A stretch of 56,696 bases of DNA from Sphingobacteriales bacterium (GTDB lineage Bacteria > Bacteroidota > Bacteroidia > Sphingobacteriales > Sphingobacteriaceae). Below the pieces are notes generated by a model. That model was not told the DNA's origin and made no database searches. It was given only the letters and a program-made list of their open reading frames with translations. Each line of letters opens with the position of its first letter. Within the stretch, counting starts at the first letter, position 1. Made by a program: the position numbers and the translations under genes. This document shows, in pieces, positions 27,574 through 36,098 of this stretch. Location of the stretch: NCBI GenBank assembly GCA_015655115.1, contig JAATFQ010000093.1, forward strand, positions 1-56,696. Direction: 5' to 3'.

Positions 27574-27670
27574 AATATGATCCGATAAAAAACAAGTTCT
27601 ACCAGATGCTTGCAATGCCGACCGGTATTTGATCAGTTCTATATCTGATAAACTTATTCTGTATGTTTAA

Positions 27671-28438
27671 TTATACCGTACGTTGCCTGATTGCTTCATA
27701 CAAGATCACGCCCGTAGAAACCGATACATTTAAAGAGCCAATCTCACCGAACATCGGGATCTTCGCTAAGTGGTTGGCCATCCGCATAATCTCGTTAGAA
27801 ATCCCCTCATCTTCAGCCCCCATTACAATAGCAGTAGGCACGGTATAGTCAGGCGCATAAATCAGGTCGTTAGTCTTTTCAGTACAGGCAACAATCTGCA
27901 GTCCGCACTCCTGTAAAAACAAAGCCGTTTTATGAAGGTTCGGGTGGCGGCATACAGGAATGGTAAACAGCGCACCGGCAGAAGTTTTGATGGCATCAGC
28001 ATTGATCTGCGCCGAATTTTTTGCAGGTACAACAATGGCATGCACACCAGTACAGGCAGCAGTCCTGGCGATAGCGCCCATATTCCTCACATCGGTTATC
28101 CCGTCAAGGATGAGGATCAGGGGTGTTTCACCTTTCTCATAAATTGCAGGGATGATATCTTCAATTTTCTGAAAGGTAATCTGTGAGATCACTGCAATTA
28201 CACCCTGGTGATTTTTGAGGGTCATCCGGTTCAGTTTCTCCACAGGAACATTGTGTACGGGAATATCACTGTCTTTTAAAAGGCCTTTAAGCTCAGGGAT
28301 AATATCCCCTGTTAATCCTCTCTGTATATATATACTCTCAATATCTTTACCCGCTTTGATTGCTTCTATGACTGCACGAATACCGAATACAAACTCATTA
28401 TTTTCTTTAGGTCTGGCCGATCTTCTAAAATTTTCCAT
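27671..28438 (-). CDS. rlmB: 23S rRNA (guanosine-2'-O-)-methyltransferase RlmB (SpoU/TrmH family)
   Basis: SAM-dependent RNA ribose methyltransferase with a trefoil-knot fold, predicted to modify Gm2251 of 23S rRNA. The 255-residue protein has the N-terminal RNA-binding substrate domain (about 15-90, FGIRAVIEAIKAGKDI) and the C-terminal SpoU domain with LILDGITDVRNMGAIARTA, VMGAEDEGIS and IGSLNVSVSTGV, the three SpoU motifs. Other members methylate tRNA, so the exact target is inferred from similarity to RlmB. It is transcribed alone, convergent with manC and divergent from the next small gene. Confidence 0.88.
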   Translation of the reverse strand: MENFRRSARPKENNEFVFGIRAVIEAIKAGKDIESIYIQRGLTGDIIPELKGLLKDSDIPVHNVPVEKLNRMTLKNHQGVIAVISQITFQKIEDIIPAIYEKGETPLILILDGITDVRNMGAIARTAACTGVHAIVVPAKNSAQINADAIKTSAGALFTIPVCRHPNLHKTALFLQECGLQIVACTEKTNDLIYAPDYTVPTAIVMGAEDEGISNEIMRMANHLAKIPMFGEIGSLNVSVSTGVILYEAIRQRTV

Positions 28439-28496
28439 TGATTTTATTTAGCCTGCAAAAATAGGCGAAATTATGGGAATATGATCTGCGGTTTAT

Positions 28497-28504
28497 TATT
28501 TTTG
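28497..28504 (+). promoter_or_regulatory. TAnnTTTG -7 box upstream of the small envelope gene
   Basis: TATTTTTG, 16 nt before the ATG at 28521, fits the Bacteroidota -7 consensus. Confidence 0.35.
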
Positions 28505-28520
28505 CAATTAACAATTTAAA

Positions 28521-28907
28521 ATGCTAAAAACAAGTCTGCTATTTATGCTGTTTTCCGCCTGGCTGTCTACGGCTGTATGTCAGCAAAAGGCACAGCGCGA
28601 CAGCCTTATTAAGGCCGCCCGTGCAGATGCGAAAAGCTTTAGGCTTGATGATGCCGTATGGAAAAAATACCGTCGTAAACTGGCTTATACTTCCGATTAT
28701 TTTAAACCTCATCCTGCTGATGTCAAAAATGCAGCCTTGCTCAGCGATTCGGTATTTGTGCATGCTTATCGCCATGAGGCCTTTAAAAGGAATAAACACC
28801 GGCGCACGGCAGGGCATTATGTATTAGTTGGCGTTGGTGCAGCTGCAGGCTTATTTGTGGCTGGTATGGTAGCTATATTGATCGCTATAGGTCCCAATAT
28901 GAATTAA
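28521..28907 (+). CDS. small membrane or envelope protein of unknown function
   Basis: A 128-residue protein I do not recognise. It has a signal peptide (about 1-20, ending STAVCQQ), a highly basic central part (KKYRRKLAY, KRNKHRRTAGH) and one C-terminal transmembrane helix (about 97-122, rich in Ala, Gly and Val). The combination suggests a protein anchored in the inner membrane with its basic part in the periplasm. It sits 83 bp before dnaB with its own predicted promoter and has no recognisable operon partner. The residues after Cys19 do not form a clear lipobox. Confidence 0.6.
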   Translation: MLKTSLLFMLFSAWLSTAVCQQKAQRDSLIKAARADAKSFRLDDAVWKKYRRKLAYTSDYFKPHPADVKNAALLSDSVFVHAYRHEAFKRNKHRRTAGHYVLVGVGAAAGLFVAGMVAILIAIGPNMN

Positions 28908-28977
28908 GCAGAGATAATGGTGATATAATCATTGCCGAATGTTTATAAAGAAATCTGCATCGGAATAATTTTTTCTT

Positions 28978-28985
28978 TAATTTTG
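28978..28985 (+). promoter_or_regulatory. TAnnTTTG -7 box upstream of dnaB
   Basis: TAATTTTG ends 5 nt before the dnaB ATG at 28991 and matches the -7 consensus; the transcript would be nearly leaderless. Confidence 0.4.
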
Positions 28986-28990
28986 TAGCT

Positions 28991-30568
28991 ATGGACATGG
29001 ATAACGGCACACAGGGGCAGGACAAGCAAAATTATACCTCATCAAGAAAGAACAGGCTGAACACAACGATGGTACAGGGTGGCAAGATCCCCCCGCAGGC
29101 TATTGACCTGGAAGAAGCTGTACTTGGGGCACTGATGCTGGAAAAAGACGCTTTATCTACCGTTATTGATATTCTTAAGCCTGATGTTTTTTATGCAGAA
29201 GCACATAAGAAAATCTTCGAAGCTATCTCACTGCTTTTCCAGAAATCCAAACCAGTGGATATCCTGACCGTGACTTCAGAACTGAGGACCCTGGGTACGC
29301 TGGAAATGGTTGGCGGTGCCTATTATGTGACCAACCTGACCAACAGGGTAGCCTCGGCAGCAAATATTGAATACCATGCGCGTATTATCTCGCAAAAATA
29401 TATACAGCGTGAGCTGATCAGGATCTCTTCGGAGATTATCCAGAATGCCTATGAGGATACGACAGATATCTTCGACCTGCTGGACAATGCAGAAAAGGGA
29501 TTATTTGATATCGCCCAGAATAACCTGCGCAGGGATACGCAGAAAATGGACGAGATCATCAAACAATCACTGGCAACGCTTGAAGAACTGAGAACTAAAT
29601 CCGATGGACTGACGGGCGTACCTTCAGGCTTCACAGCACTCGACAGGATTACTGGTGGATGGCAGCCTTCAGATTTAGTCATTATTGCGGCAAGGCCGGC
29701 AATGGGTAAAACGGCTTTTGTACTGACATGTGCACGTAATGCTGCGGTAGACTTTAAAAAGCCCACGGTAGTATTCTCCCTGGAGATGTCGTCCGTACAG
29801 CTCGTTAATCGTCTGATCTCCGGAGAAACCGAGATTGAACAGGAGAAAATAAGAAAAGGAAATTTAGCAGAATGGGAATGGCAGCAGCTGCACAGTAAAA
29901 TCGGTACACTGACCGAAGCTCCATTACTGATCGATGATACCCCGGCACTGAATATCTTTGAGTTCAGGGCAAAATGCAGAAGATTAAAATCACAGTATGA
30001 TATCCAGATGATCATCATCGATTACCTGCAGCTGATGCATGGTAAAGGTGAAGGACAGAGTGGTGGTGGTAACCGTGAGCAGGAGATCGGTAGTATCTCC
30101 AGGGCACTGAAGTCTGTAGCCAAAGAATTAAACGTACCGGTATTAGCCCTCTCCCAGTTAAGCCGTGCTGTTGAGAACAGACCCGGAGTAAATGGTAAAA
30201 GGCCTTTATTATCGGATTTAAGGGAGTCTGGTTCCATTGAGCAGGATGCGGATATGGTGTTATTCCTTTACCGCCCTGAATATTATGGTATTACTGAAGA
30301 TGAAAATGGCCGCTCACAAGCAGGTGTTGGTGAGGTTATTATTGCTAAGCACAGGAATGGTGAAACAGGTATTGTTCCGCTTAGGTTTATCGGTAAGTAT
30401 GTTAAATTTGCCGATCTGGAGGAAGATTTTATGCCGCCTAATTCCTTCTCTATGGATAGCCCCAGCGCAGGCATGATGCCTTCAGCTGATTTTGACAGGC
30501 CTTCGGGCAATGTGATCATCAAACCTTCCCGCATGGATGATATGCAGGATGATGATGCACCTTTTTAA
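28991..30568 (+). CDS. dnaB: replicative DNA helicase DnaB
   Basis: Hexameric 5'-3' helicase that drives the replication fork. 525 residues: an N-terminal primase-interacting domain (about 30-135, PPQAIDLEEAVLGALML) and a RecA-like C-terminal ATPase (about 190-480) with Walker A AARPAMGKTA, EMSS, the Walker B-like IIIDYLQLM and the arginine-finger region FLYRPEYYG. The extra acidic C-terminal tail after about 490 is common in Bacteroidota. No intein is visible in the Walker A or DYLQLM region. It ends at a strong terminator facing chrA. Confidence 0.97.
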   Translation: MDMDNGTQGQDKQNYTSSRKNRLNTTMVQGGKIPPQAIDLEEAVLGALMLEKDALSTVIDILKPDVFYAEAHKKIFEAISLLFQKSKPVDILTVTSELRTLGTLEMVGGAYYVTNLTNRVASAANIEYHARIISQKYIQRELIRISSEIIQNAYEDTTDIFDLLDNAEKGLFDIAQNNLRRDTQKMDEIIKQSLATLEELRTKSDGLTGVPSGFTALDRITGGWQPSDLVIIAARPAMGKTAFVLTCARNAAVDFKKPTVVFSLEMSSVQLVNRLISGETEIEQEKIRKGNLAEWEWQQLHSKIGTLTEAPLLIDDTPALNIFEFRAKCRRLKSQYDIQMIIIDYLQLMHGKGEGQSGGGNREQEIGSISRALKSVAKELNVPVLALSQLSRAVENRPGVNGKRPLLSDLRESGSIEQDADMVLFLYRPEYYGITEDENGRSQAGVGEVIIAKHRNGETGIVPLRFIGKYVKFADLEEDFMPPNSFSMDSPSAGMMPSADFDRPSGNVIIKPSRMDDMQDDDAPF

Positions 30569-30690
30569 ACTGAGATCTAAAAATGAGGTATATCAAATGA
30601 TCAGATAACGATGTGTATCAAATGTTGATATAACACTATATAATTATAAGATTGGAAAGCAGGTTAACTTAAAACAGTATATCTTACAAG

Positions 30691-30755
30691 CCGGTTATCT
30701 TAAGGACAGCATATCTCAAAATGGGAAAACTGCTTTTAAGATAACCGGTTTTTTT
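30691..30755. terminator. bidirectional terminator between dnaB and chrA
   Basis: A 13-bp perfect inverted repeat (CCGGTTATCTTAA at 30691-30703, TTAAGATAACCGG at 30736-30748) encloses a 32-nt loop with an inner AGCA/TGCT pairing and is followed by a seven-T tract. Two similar segments (ACAGTATATCTTA and ACAGCATATCTCA) lie in and near it. Confidence 0.7.
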
Positions 30756-31953
30756 AAATAAAGTAGCCTAAAAGAATTCCTCCCAATACAATTATCGGGG
30801 GACTGACTTTAGTGAAGTTAAGGATCAGAAAGGTGATGACAATGATCGACACAGACATCACATCCAGTCCTACTGGTTTTACCAGTAAAATAAAGGCCGC
30901 AATAATAAAGCCTACACTCACCGCATTAATCCCCGCCAGAGAATGCTTAATGCGCGTAATTTTCTTCAGGTCTTCCCAGAAAGGCACAATAAACAAAACC
31001 AGGACAAGGCCCGGCAGGTTAATCCCCAGCACTCCTATTATACCCCCAACAATTTGTCCGGATAGCCCATAACCAAAATTCTTCATGCTGAGTGTGCCCA
31101 GGTAACTGGTAAATGAAAAAGTTGGCCCCGGAATGGCCTGCTGCAGCGCAAAACCCGACAGGAACTCCTGTGAGCTCAGGTAATGCTTCATCTGCACAAA
31201 CTCAGTGAACATCAGCGGAACCAGCACTTGTCCCCCCCCGAATATCAGGATCCCATTCCTGTAGAAATTCTCGAAAAGCCTGATCGGAAGACTAAAAGGA
31301 GATGTCCTGTTAATAATTGCACCCAATAAGGCAAGAATAAATAAAATACCAAGATAATAGATCAGTTTCTTCCTGTTGACATTGGAGAACAACTTCACTC
31401 TGATCTCACTCTCCTCTTTTGGTGTTTCCAGGGCCGAAGAAATCATGCCCCCAATCAATATGGCCAATGGAAAAACATAAGCATTTCTTAAAACCAGCGT
31501 AGCAATAACAGCAGCCACAGCAAGAAAAACTGCTATCTGTGACACCAATACTTTCCGGGACAGGTTAAAGGCCCCGAAGGCTACAATACCAAGGGCAATA
31601 GGCTGGATATACTTCAGGATGATCACAAACTGCTCCTTCTGGTCCAGCATAGCAAAACTGATCGCGGCAAAAGTCATGATCGCCGCTGAGGGGATAATCC
31701 AGATCAGGAAGGTGAGCAGCGCCAGCTTTAATCCCCCCACCTTATAAGCAATACCTACCAGTGTCTGTGTAGATGCCGGCCCGGGAAGTACCTGTGCCAG
31801 TGCATTCAGTTCCAGTAAATCCTCCTCAGAAATATAATGGTTATTCTTCACGAAATACTTCAGCAAAAGAGCTATATGTGCCTGTGCACCACCAAATGCG
31901 GTAAGTGTAAAAAGAAACACATCCTTAACAAACAGCAGCTGCTTTTTTTTCAT
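30754..31953 (-). CDS. chrA: chromate transporter, ChrA (CHR family)
   Basis: Inner-membrane protein of 399 residues with 10-12 hydrophobic helices in two homologous halves (about 5-180 and 215-395), the long-chain bidomain form of the CHR family. Conserved sequences include FGGAQAHIALL near the N-terminus, LAQVLPGPASTQTLVGIAYK in the first half and FGGGQVLVPL with QQAIPGPTFS in the second. ChrA exports chromate in well-studied species; some bidomain members may move sulfate instead. No chrB or other resistance gene is adjacent. Its start is 11 bp from the end of a TPR gene on the same strand. Confidence 0.86.
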   Translation of the reverse strand: MKKKQLLFVKDVFLFTLTAFGGAQAHIALLLKYFVKNNHYISEEDLLELNALAQVLPGPASTQTLVGIAYKVGGLKLALLTFLIWIIPSAAIMTFAAISFAMLDQKEQFVIILKYIQPIALGIVAFGAFNLSRKVLVSQIAVFLAVAAVIATLVLRNAYVFPLAILIGGMISSALETPKEESEIRVKLFSNVNRKKLIYYLGILFILALLGAIINRTSPFSLPIRLFENFYRNGILIFGGGQVLVPLMFTEFVQMKHYLSSQEFLSGFALQQAIPGPTFSFTSYLGTLSMKNFGYGLSGQIVGGIIGVLGINLPGLVLVLFIVPFWEDLKKITRIKHSLAGINAVSVGFIIAAFILLVKPVGLDVMSVSIIVITFLILNFTKVSPPIIVLGGILLGYFI

Positions 31954-31964
31954 CTCAGCTCTTG

Positions 31965-32300
31965 TTAGTCGTCTTCATAATCCATTCCTGCAAGCGCCTG
32001 ATATGCTCCCTGAAGTTCAGAAAGTGCGTGCCTGTCGCCTTTTTCCTGTGCCCTCTGCATGCCAATCTGATAAATGGCAATCGCCTTTTCCACTTGCTGC
32101 ACTTTTTCGTACAACTTCCCCAAATGATAATAAGTACCTATATATAAAGGATGTTCTTCCACGAGCTTCAAATAGTAAAAAAACGCTTCCTTGGTATCGT
32201 CTAAGGCGTTATATTCTGTAGCCAGCGCATATAAAATAAAAGGATCATCAGGCTGGTCAGCCAAAAAAGTCAATAACTTGGTCAAACGGGTACTTTGCAT
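31965..32300 (-). CDS. short tetratricopeptide-repeat protein
   Basis: A 111-residue cytosolic protein with about two TPR motifs (residues about 20-90; DPFILYALATEYNALDDTKEAFFYY and GTYYHLGKLYEKVQQ regions). It is a likely adaptor with no detectable catalytic motif and a slightly acidic C-terminus (GMDYEDD). It lies 11 bp upstream of chrA on the same strand and 46 bp from the divergent etfB start. A functional link to the transporter is unproven. Its identity beyond TPR repeats is unknown. Confidence 0.75.
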   Translation of the reverse strand: MQSTRLTKLLTFLADQPDDPFILYALATEYNALDDTKEAFFYYLKLVEEHPLYIGTYYHLGKLYEKVQQVEKAIAIYQIGMQRAQEKGDRHALSELQGAYQALAGMDYEDD

Positions 32301-32322
32301 TTTAAATCCCTGCTTTTTTAAT

Positions 32323-32330
32323 TAGATTTG
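32323..32330 (+). promoter_or_regulatory. TAnnTTTG -7 box upstream of etfB
   Basis: TAGATTTG lies 16 nt before the etfB ATG. A TTTG at 32294-32297 could be the -33 element but the spacing is longer than the usual 19-21. Confidence 0.4.
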
Positions 32331-32346
32331 CAAAAAGACAATTATT

Positions 32347-33084
32347 ATGAAAATATTAGTTTGTATCAGTAATGTGCCCGACACAACGACAAAAATAACT
32401 TTTACTAATGATAATACCCAATTCAATACATCAGGAGTTCAATATATAGTAAACCCCTATGACGAAATTGCCTTATCAAAAGCAATTGAATTGTGCGAGG
32501 GCGGCAAGGGTACTGTAACAGTGGTCAATGTAGGCGAGAGCAGTACAGACCCAACCATCCGCAAAGCATTGGCCATCGGCGCAGATGATGCCGTGAGAAT
32601 CAATGCCGCACCCCGTGATGCTTATTTTACCGCTTATCAGATTGCTGAATATGCGAAGAGTACAGATTTCGATATGATCCTTTGTGGTCGTGAATCTATA
32701 GACTATAACGGTGCCCAGGTACCGGCAATGATAGGCGAATTTTTGGACATCCCTTCTATTTCAATCATTAAGAACCTGAGTTATGATGGTACTACGGCAA
32801 CCATAGACCGTGAGATTGAAGGCGGTAAAGAAATCATTTCTGTAACCGGCAAGTTCGTTGCCAGCTGCTCTGAAGGAACAGCAGAGGCGAAGATCCCTAA
32901 TATGAGAGGCATCATGTCCGCCAGGACAAAGCCACTGCAGGTTGTTGAATCCGTAGCAGTAGAGGTAGTTTCCAGCATCAGCTCTTTTGAAACTCCTGCT
33001 CCGCGCGGTACAGTGAAATTAATTCCTGCAGCAGAACCTGAATCATTGATCAGCCTGCTCCATGAGGAAGCTAAAGTTATCTAA
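32347..33084 (+). CDS. etfB: electron transfer flavoprotein beta subunit
   Basis: Small subunit of the ETF heterodimer, which accepts electrons from acyl-CoA and other dehydrogenases and passes them to the quinone pool. 245 residues, with the ISNVPDTTTK N-terminus, the YIVNPYDEIALSKAIEL segment and the signature CGRESIDYNGAQVPAMIGEFL, which is typical of EtfB. It forms an operon with etfA 41 bp downstream. No partner dehydrogenase lies beside it. The identity is well supported. Confidence 0.95.
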   Translation: MKILVCISNVPDTTTKITFTNDNTQFNTSGVQYIVNPYDEIALSKAIELCEGGKGTVTVVNVGESSTDPTIRKALAIGADDAVRINAAPRDAYFTAYQIAEYAKSTDFDMILCGRESIDYNGAQVPAMIGEFLDIPSISIIKNLSYDGTTATIDREIEGGKEIISVTGKFVASCSEGTAEAKIPNMRGIMSARTKPLQVVESVAVEVVSSISSFETPAPRGTVKLIPAAEPESLISLLHEEAKVI

Positions 33085-33125
33085 GACGGTACCCACAAAA
33101 TTATTTAAATTAAGAAAAAGAAATT

Positions 33126-34097
33126 ATGTCAGTTTTAGTATATGTAGAGCAAATTGAAGGCAAGTTTAAGAAATCTGTATTTGAAGCAGTTTCTTACGCT
33201 AAAGCCATTGCAGATAAACTTGGAACTACGCTTACCGCCATTTCTATAGGTAACGTTCCGGAATCTGAGCTCAGTGCACTTGGAAAATATGGAGCCTCAA
33301 GTGTTTTAAATGTTGCTGCCGAAGAGTTAAAGAACTTTGTAAACCAGGCTTATGCATCGGTAATTGCCGAAGCTGCAGCAAAAGAAAGTGCTGATGTAGT
33401 TGTTTTGTCCAACTCCTTTTCAGGTAAAGGCCTTTCGCCACGTATAGCAGTAAAATTAAAAGCAGGCCTGGTAGACGGAGCTGTAGACTTGCCGGATCTG
33501 GAAGGCGGAAAGTTCGCTGTTAAAAAGAGCGCTTTCTCTGGTAAGGCTTTCGCTGTTACCGAGATTACTGCAGCGAAGAAAGTCATTGCTTTAAGCCCGA
33601 ATGCTTTCGGCGTAAAAGAGTCACCTGTGGAAGCGGTGATCAGCAGCTTCAGCCCTGCTATTAAACCTACTGACCTTACTGCAATTGTTAAAGAAATTGT
33701 AAGAGCTACCAACAAAGTATCATTGCCAGACGCCGAGATCGTTGTATCTGCAGGCCGCGGATTGAAAGGCCCTGAGAACTGGGGTATGATCGAAGAGCTG
33801 GCCGATTTATTAGGCGCTGCTACAGCCTGCTCAAAGCCGGTATCCTACGCGGACTGGAGACCGCATGCAGAGCATGTGGGACAAACTGGTATTACTATCA
33901 GTCCTAATTTGTATATTGCTATCGGCATATCGGGTGCTATCCAGCATTTAGCTGGCGTAAGCTCGTCGAAGGTAATTGTCGTGATCAATAAAGATCCTGA
34001 AGCTCCTTTCTTTAAGGTTGCCGATTATGGTATTGTTGGTGATGCCTTTGATGTTGTTCCGAAATTAATTGAAGCGTTAAAAGCACACAAAGCTTAA
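33126..34097 (+). CDS. etfA: electron transfer flavoprotein alpha subunit
   Basis: Large, FAD-binding subunit of ETF, 323 residues. The C-terminal FAD domain (about 200-320) contains VSAGRGLKGPENW, SYADWRPHAEHVGQTG and the GISGAIQHLAGV motif that binds the cofactor. The N-terminal half resembles EtfB, as usual. The gene is cotranscribed with etfB and ends at an 11-bp hairpin just before the DUF151 gene. It acts in the cytosol as an electron carrier for fatty acid or amino acid oxidation. Confidence 0.95.
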   Translation: MSVLVYVEQIEGKFKKSVFEAVSYAKAIADKLGTTLTAISIGNVPESELSALGKYGASSVLNVAAEELKNFVNQAYASVIAEAAAKESADVVVLSNSFSGKGLSPRIAVKLKAGLVDGAVDLPDLEGGKFAVKKSAFSGKAFAVTEITAAKKVIALSPNAFGVKESPVEAVISSFSPAIKPTDLTAIVKEIVRATNKVSLPDAEIVVSAGRGLKGPENWGMIEELADLLGAATACSKPVSYADWRPHAEHVGQTGITISPNLYIAIGISGAIQHLAGVSSSKVIVVINKDPEAPFFKVADYGIVGDAFDVVPKLIEALKAHKA

Positions 34098-34100
34098 TAT

Positions 34101-34140
34101 AATATCAGGCAGAGATGAAAATTTATGCCTGATATTCTTT
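34101..34140 (+). terminator. terminator after etfA
   Basis: An 11-bp perfect stem (AATATCAGGCA, 34101-34111; TGCCTGATATT, 34126-34136) with a 14-nt loop, followed by CTTT and ending 3 nt before the next start codon. It may only partly terminate, allowing some read-through into the nuclease gene. Confidence 0.55.
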
Positions 34141-34143
34141 CAT

Positions 34144-34761
34144 ATGAAAAAAGTAAAACTAGATATTGTTGGTCTATCCTATAGCCAGACACAATCAGGT
34201 GCTTATGCCCTGGTACTCGGAGAAGTAAACGGCAGAAGACGTTTACCTATCATTATAGGTGCATTTGAAGCTCAGGCTATTGCCATAGAGATTGAAAAAA
34301 TGACGCCTAGCAGGCCGCTTACACACGACCTGTTTAAAACCTTTGCCCAGACTTATAAAATTGAAATTAAGGAAATCCTGATCTACAACCTGGTAGATGG
34401 GGTATTCTTTGCTAAATTAATTTGTACCAACGGCGACCAGATAGAAGAAATCGACGCCAGGACCTCAGATGCGATTGCCCTTGCCGTCCGTTTTAATGCG
34501 GCCATTTATACCTACGAGTTTATCTTATCCTCTGCCGGAATTGTGATTGAGGGCAATGATTTGCTGTTCCTCCAGAATATGGACAATATCAGCAAAGAAG
34601 AAGGACAAGAAGATATAGGGACTTCCATTCCCTCATCGAGTTATGGATCGTTAAGTTTAGAAGAGTTAAGTCAGAAATTACAGGAAGCTATTGCTGAAGA
34701 AGCTTATGAAAAAGCTGCCAGGATCAGGGATGAGCTGAATAAAAGAAATTCATCTCAATAG
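34144..34761 (+). CDS. bifunctional nuclease family protein (DUF151) with C-terminal UVR motif
   Basis: A 205-residue protein. The N-terminal DUF151/BFN domain (about 1-135) shows VLGEVNGRRRLPIIIGAFEAQAIAI and RPLTHDLFK, then IDARTSDAIALAVRF, the family signature. The C-terminus (about 165-200) is a UVR helical motif, LSQKLQEAIAEEAYEKAARI, as found in UvrB, UvrC and Clp regulators. Plant homologues are reported to have nuclease activity; the bacterial role is unclear. The gene begins 46 bp after etfA and is followed by a nucleoside transporter. The fusion is normal for Bacteroidota. Confidence 0.87.
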   Translation: MKKVKLDIVGLSYSQTQSGAYALVLGEVNGRRRLPIIIGAFEAQAIAIEIEKMTPSRPLTHDLFKTFAQTYKIEIKEILIYNLVDGVFFAKLICTNGDQIEEIDARTSDAIALAVRFNAAIYTYEFILSSAGIVIEGNDLLFLQNMDNISKEEGQEDIGTSIPSSSYGSLSLEELSQKLQEAIAEEAYEKAARIRDELNKRNSSQ

Positions 34762-34829
34762 CTTATTATTTATATATTAATACACATCTTTATTTTTTTG
34801 TACTCTTTATACTTATCGGAATATTTTTT

Positions 34830-36095
34830 ATGGAGCGTTTTCACGGGATTATAGGCATAGTTTTTATACTGGGCCTTGCTTATCTGTTTTCAAATAATAA
34901 GAGAAAGATCAATTACAGGCTGGTGCTCAGTGGTCTTACGCTTCAATTTCTCATCGCTGTACTGATACTGCGTGTTTCCCCGGTTCAGCATTTTTTCGAA
35001 TTCCTTGGTAAAGGGATGCAAAAGATTGAGCAGTTCGCCAAAAAGGGGGTCGACTTTGTATATGGTGGTGTAGCTGTGATGGGCTATGATGGCCAGCCGC
35101 ACTCCTATGCGGCGCCTGACAGTTTTGTGTTTGCCTTTAACGTTACTGCTACCATTATCCTGGTCTGCGTACTTGTAGCTATATTTTATCACTTTGGGAT
35201 CATGCAGCGTATCGTTGCGGTTATTGCTAAAGGCATGAACTTCATCATGCGCGTGAGCGGTGCTGAAGCCCTGAGTAATGTTGCCAGTGCCTTCGTGGGA
35301 CAGGTAGAAGCACAGGTAATGATTAAACCTTACCTGAAAGGGATGACCAAGAGCGAGCTGCTGGCCTCTATGAGCGGTAGTTTAGCCTGTATTGCCGGTG
35401 GTATCCTGATTGTATATGCCAATATGGGTGCCCAGGCAGGAATGAACCTGGCGCCTAAGCTGATCATGGCCAGCCTGATGGCGGCTCCCGGTGCTTTGAT
35501 CATATCGAAGATCGTTTTCCCTGAAACTGAAGTATCCCAGACGATGGGCAAAGTAAAGCTGGAAGTGAAAAGTGAATATACTAATCTTATCGATGCCATT
35601 TCTCATGGTGCCGGCGAAGGTTTTAAGATTGCCATGAATGTTATCGCCATGCTAATAGGTTTTATCGCCCTGATTGCCCTGGTAGATTTTACACTGGTAC
35701 ATATCGGACATGTTTTCAATCCGAATTTCAACTTGTCACTCGACTGGATTTTTGGTAAATTGTTTTATCCTTTTGCATGGGCGATGGGTATTCCCGATGC
35801 TGATGTCAGCAATGCTGCTACCCTGCTTGGACAAAAACTGACAGTGAATGAATTTTTAGCCTTTAAAAACCTGACTACCAAAGCGGTGCCTATTGTTACT
35901 GAAAAAGGCGTGCTGATCATCAGCATTGCCATCTGCGGATTTGCAAACTTCAGTAGTGTAGGGATGCAGATCGGTGGTATTGGCGAACTTGCGCCAGAGC
36001 GCAGGGCTGATTTAGCTAAACTGGGATTAAAAGCACTGATGTGCGGAACGCTTGCTTCTTACCTTTCTGCTGCTATAGCAGGAATATTAATGTAA
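34830..36095 (+). CDS. nupC: concentrative nucleoside transporter (CNT/NupC family)
   Basis: Inner-membrane nucleoside:cation symporter with about 9-10 hydrophobic segments over 421 residues. The CNT signatures are present: ALSNVASAFVGQVEAQVMIKP, the GSLACIAGGILIVYANMG stretch, and near the C-terminus ICGFANFSSVGMQIGGIG with the cation-binding motif. Substrate (purine or pyrimidine nucleosides) cannot be read from the sequence. It is longer than E. coli NupC (400) because of an insertion (about 55-95) with GYDGQPHSYAAPDSF. It precedes DUF3667 by 3 bp, so they are coupled. Confidence 0.9.
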   Translation: MERFHGIIGIVFILGLAYLFSNNKRKINYRLVLSGLTLQFLIAVLILRVSPVQHFFEFLGKGMQKIEQFAKKGVDFVYGGVAVMGYDGQPHSYAAPDSFVFAFNVTATIILVCVLVAIFYHFGIMQRIVAVIAKGMNFIMRVSGAEALSNVASAFVGQVEAQVMIKPYLKGMTKSELLASMSGSLACIAGGILIVYANMGAQAGMNLAPKLIMASLMAAPGALIISKIVFPETEVSQTMGKVKLEVKSEYTNLIDAISHGAGEGFKIAMNVIAMLIGFIALIALVDFTLVHIGHVFNPNFNLSLDWIFGKLFYPFAWAMGIPDADVSNAATLLGQKLTVNEFLAFKNLTTKAVPIVTEKGVLIISIAICGFANFSSVGMQIGGIGELAPERRADLAKLGLKALMCGTLASYLSAAIAGILM

Positions 36096-36098
36096 TGT